Of a stretch of 54,926 bases of DNA, positions 53,351 through 54,926 are shown one piece after another; position 1 is the stretch's first letter; each line of letters opens with the position of its first letter. The notes beneath the pieces were generated by a model. The model did no database searches, had not been told where the DNA came from, and saw only the letters and a program-made list of their open reading frames with translations. Source of the DNA: CAZSNT01 sp964607765 (GTDB taxonomy: Bacteria; Verrucomicrobiota; Lentisphaeria; Oligosphaerales; JABHEG01); assembly GCA_964607765.1 (NCBI GenBank), contig CAZSNT010000053.1, positions 1 through 54,926 on the forward strand, read 5' to 3'. The translations under genes and the position numbers were made by a program.

Positions 53351-53438
53351 GTGACTCAGTGACCCAATGACTGGATGACTCAGGTCCACCCCCGGGCCCG
53401 ACACAAAACAACCCAACAATCCGACAATCCAACAGTCC
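53351..53438. repeat. Composite of two 8-nt micro-arrays before rlmN
   Basis: Four units of TGACTCAG type (about 53352-53383), then four units of AACAATCC type (53408-53438). The second type also occurs at 4677-4707. This composite lies directly before rlmN and occupies much of the 163-base gap after the glycosyltransferase gene. Confidence 0.8.
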
Positions 53439-53444
53439 CCCCAC

Positions 53445-54476
53445 ATGCCCCTGCCCCGCTGCATCAAAGACCTGTCCGAAGCCGAGCTGGACGCCTGGCT
53501 GGCAGCCTCGGGTCAGCCTGCGTTCCGCCGCCGGCAACTCGAACAGTGGCTGTATCAGCGTTGGGCAGCATCGTTCAATGACATGACGAACATCCCCGCT
53601 GCGCTGCGCGAACAGCTGTCTGCTGAGTTCACTGCAACAGCCTTGGATGAAGCGGGCAGATGCCGGTCCCAGGACGAGACGACCAAGTTCCTCTTCCGCC
53701 TGGAAGCTGACGACGAGCACATCGAGACAGTTCACATCCCCGCCACCGCCCGTCACACCGTCTGCATCAGCACCCAGGTCGGCTGCCCGGTACGCTGCGT
53801 GTTCTGCGCAAGCGGCCGGCACGGTCTGCGCCGCGACCTCACGCCTGCCGAGATGGTCGACCAGGTCCTGGCCGTCTGTCGTTTCCTCGGCCGACGCGTG
53901 GACAATGTCGTGGTCATGGGCATTGGGGAGCCGTTGCTCAACGTCGACAACCTGATTGCCGCCCTCGACACGCTTTGCTGCAGCACGCGCACCGGAATCG
54001 GAGCGCGCCACATTACTGTGTCCACAAGCGGCATTGTGCCGGGGATCCGCCGGCTGGCCGACGCCGGGCGTCAGTGGAACCTGGCCCTGTCGCTGCACGC
54101 CTGCACGGATGCCAAGCGCAGCAGACTGATCCCCGACAGGCACCGCTACCCGCTGAGCGAGATCCTGGAAGCATGTCGCTTCTACCGCGCCAGGTCGGGG
54201 CGCATGGTGACCTTGGAGTATGCGCTGATCGCGGGGCGGACCGACACACGCAGCGATATGGAAGCGCTGGCCGACATGGCCCGCGAACTCCACGCCAAGG
54301 TCAACCTCATCCCCTGCAATTCAGACCTCCCGCGTTTCCGCGCACCCGCCGCCCGGGACATGGAGCAGCGAGTCAGGCAACTGGACGCTCTCGGCGTCCG
54401 GGCAACCCTGCGCCGCAGCCGCGGCAGCGACATCAAGGCAGCCTGCGGCCAGTTGCGCCTGCAGGGCCATGCTTGA
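53445..54476 (+). CDS. rlmN: 23S rRNA (adenine2503-C2)-methyltransferase RlmN
   Basis: 343 residues. A helical N-terminal RNA-binding domain (FRRRQLEQWLYQRWAASFND) precedes the radical-SAM core. The 4Fe-4S cluster is held by Cys114, Cys118 and Cys121 (CISTQVGCPVRCVFCASG). VMGIGEPLLN binds SAM; most RlmNs have MGMGEPL here. HITVSTSGIVPGIRRLA and LALSLHACTDAKRSRLIP are family blocks. The second catalytic cysteine lies at the end in SRGSDIKAACGQL (about Cys334), with another at IPCNSD. RlmN methylates A2503 of 23S rRNA and A37 of some tRNAs. It is followed by a tRNA gene. The start lies directly after an 8-nt array, and no strong ribosome-binding site is visible. Confidence 0.96.
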   Translation: MPLPRCIKDLSEAELDAWLAASGQPAFRRRQLEQWLYQRWAASFNDMTNIPAALREQLSAEFTATALDEAGRCRSQDETTKFLFRLEADDEHIETVHIPATARHTVCISTQVGCPVRCVFCASGRHGLRRDLTPAEMVDQVLAVCRFLGRRVDNVVVMGIGEPLLNVDNLIAALDTLCCSTRTGIGARHITVSTSGIVPGIRRLADAGRQWNLALSLHACTDAKRSRLIPDRHRYPLSEILEACRFYRARSGRMVTLEYALIAGRTDTRSDMEALADMARELHAKVNLIPCNSDLPRFRAPAARDMEQRVRQLDALGVRATLRRSRGSDIKAACGQLRLQGHA

Positions 54477-54507
54477 TTTCGGCGCTTGACCAGCCATATT
54501 TCCGGCT

Positions 54508-54530
54508 CGTCCCGGACCATGCGCGGGACG
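54508..54530. terminator. Possible stem-loop after rlmN
   Basis: CGTCCCG (54508-54514) and CGGGACG (54524-54530) form a perfect 7-bp stem around a 9-nt loop, 31 bases after the rlmN stop and 16 before the tRNA. There is no U run, so termination by this element alone is uncertain; it may instead be processed between rlmN and the tRNA. Confidence 0.3.
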
Positions 54531-54546
54531 CGGCTACAGCCCGACC

Positions 54547-54636
54547 GGAGGAGTGGCTGAGTGGACGAAGGCAACGGTCTTGAAAACCGTCGTCCCGGCA
54601 ACGGGACCGTGGGTTCGAATCCCACCTCCTCCGCCA
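54547..54636 (+). tRNA. tRNA-Ser (anticodon UGA)
   Basis: 90 bases including an encoded CCA. Acceptor GGAGGAG (54547-54553) pairs with CTCCTCC (54626-54632), with G discriminator and CCA at 54634-54636. The anticodon arm reads ACGGT/ACCGT around CTTGAAA with TGA as anticodon. A long variable arm (TCCCG...CGGGA) and GGTTCGAATCC T-loop are typical of class II serine tRNAs. It decodes UCA and other UCN codons. It lies between rlmN and the LapA-like gene; no separate promoter is evident. Confidence 0.97.
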
Positions 54637-54661
54637 TTCCTTTCCTGGGAGGGAACTGACG

Positions 54662-54898
54662 ATGGCCAAAGTGAAGTTGATCGGCCTGATTGTCGCCTTG
54701 GCACTCGTCTGCACGATCGCGCTGCAGAACACCCAGCAAGTGGAGACGCGGCTGCTCTTTGCCACGGTGACCATGCCGGGCGCCGTGCTGCTGTTCGTCA
54801 CCGCTGCGATCGGGTTCGGTGCGGGCGTGGCCACATCCCTGATCGTGTCACGGAAGCGACGCACCAAGAGGGACGCTGCCGCGGACAAGGCGGAGTAG
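54662..54898 (+). CDS. LapA-domain (DUF1049) membrane protein
   Basis: 78 residues, with TGGGAGGGA before the ATG. Two membrane helices: about 4-22 (VKLIGLIVALALVCTIALQN) and about 38-60 (PGAVLLFVTAAIGFGAGVAT). The QNTQQVETRLLF loop and basic tail (SRKRRTKRDAAADK) fit LapA/DUF1049 proteins. In E. coli LapA acts with LapB in control of lipopolysaccharide synthesis, but many short DUF1049 proteins are uncharacterised. Location near lpxB is suggestive only, as 9 kb separate them. No LapB gene is in the window. Confidence 0.8.
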   Translation: MAKVKLIGLIVALALVCTIALQNTQQVETRLLFATVTMPGAVLLFVTAAIGFGAGVATSLIVSRKRRTKRDAAADKAE

Positions 54899-54900
54899 AG

Positions 54901-54926
54901 GGCGGGTGCGGGGGGCGGGTGCGGGG
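54901..54926. repeat. Two 13-nt units at window end
   Basis: GGCGGGTGCGGGG is repeated exactly at 54901-54913 and 54914-54926, directly after the LapA-like stop. The array is cut by the window edge, so its total length is unknown. Confidence 0.7.

Noticed and set aside
51566..53467. 633-residue minus-strand frame
   Set aside because: Antisense to the membrane glycosyltransferase; composition is Gln/His/Gly-rich and has no domain.

Overview
The window is GC-rich bacterial DNA carrying about 38 protein genes and one tRNA gene. The lipid A gene lpxB points to a Gram-negative envelope. An arylsulfatase-type gene, a DUF1080 sugar-hydrolase-like protein, very large exported proteins, a YdjY-domain protein and a MurA with Asp in place of the catalytic Cys suggest a PVC-superphylum type bacterium (Kiritimatiellota, Lentisphaerota, Verrucomicrobiota or Planctomycetota). 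The phylum is an inference from gene content and repeat style; no rRNA is present to settle it.

Layout: 1-1542 (minus) is a tightly overlapping trio, two YbjQ-family proteins and an M48 zinc protease cut by the window edge. 1856-5787 (plus) holds a sulfatase overlapping a phosphotransbutyrylase-like gene, an ACT-domain protein and a four-helix-bundle protein. 5872-16498 (minus) holds a 2527-residue exported protein, a secreted lectin-like protein and a small membrane-anchored protein. 16727-20820 (plus) holds two TPR-type exported proteins and a carbohydrate-binding-type protein, followed by a zinc alcohol dehydrogenase, a divergent Hsp70, and an SbcD/SbcC-like (YhaO/YhaN-type) nuclease-ATPase pair ending at 29997. 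30303-35964 (minus) holds two more large exported proteins. 36106-40990 is mixed: UVR-motif protein, cysteine synthase, RelE/Phd-type toxin-antitoxin pair, Gfo/Idh/MocA oxidoreductase and DUF1080 protein. 41013-44223 (minus) is a histidine kinase, response regulator and receiver-kinase operon.

44376-54898 (plus) is a largely housekeeping envelope run: lpxB, NAD kinase, plsY, gpsA, YdjY protein, murA, mgtE, a GT-C glycosyltransferase, rlmN, tRNA-Ser(UGA) and a LapA-like protein. LpxB supplies lipid A, PlsY and GpsA supply phospholipid precursors, and MurA makes the first committed peptidoglycan precursor, so this run links the three envelope polymers.

The most unusual signal is not a gene. 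Many gene gaps contain short tandem arrays of 2-5 near-identical units, each array with its own 7, 8, 9 or 13-nt unit, often two unrelated arrays side by side and sometimes arranged as inverted arms. They include a 164-bp two-armed hairpin (24802-24965) and connect to a larger array of seven 34-bp units (30051-30288). Some of these arrays run into genes and affect start or stop calls. Other notable points are the MurA Asp substitution, a Ptb protein with a butyrate-kinase-like tail, a novel C-terminal region on the SbcC-like ATPase, and a possible CTG start on the YdjY gene.
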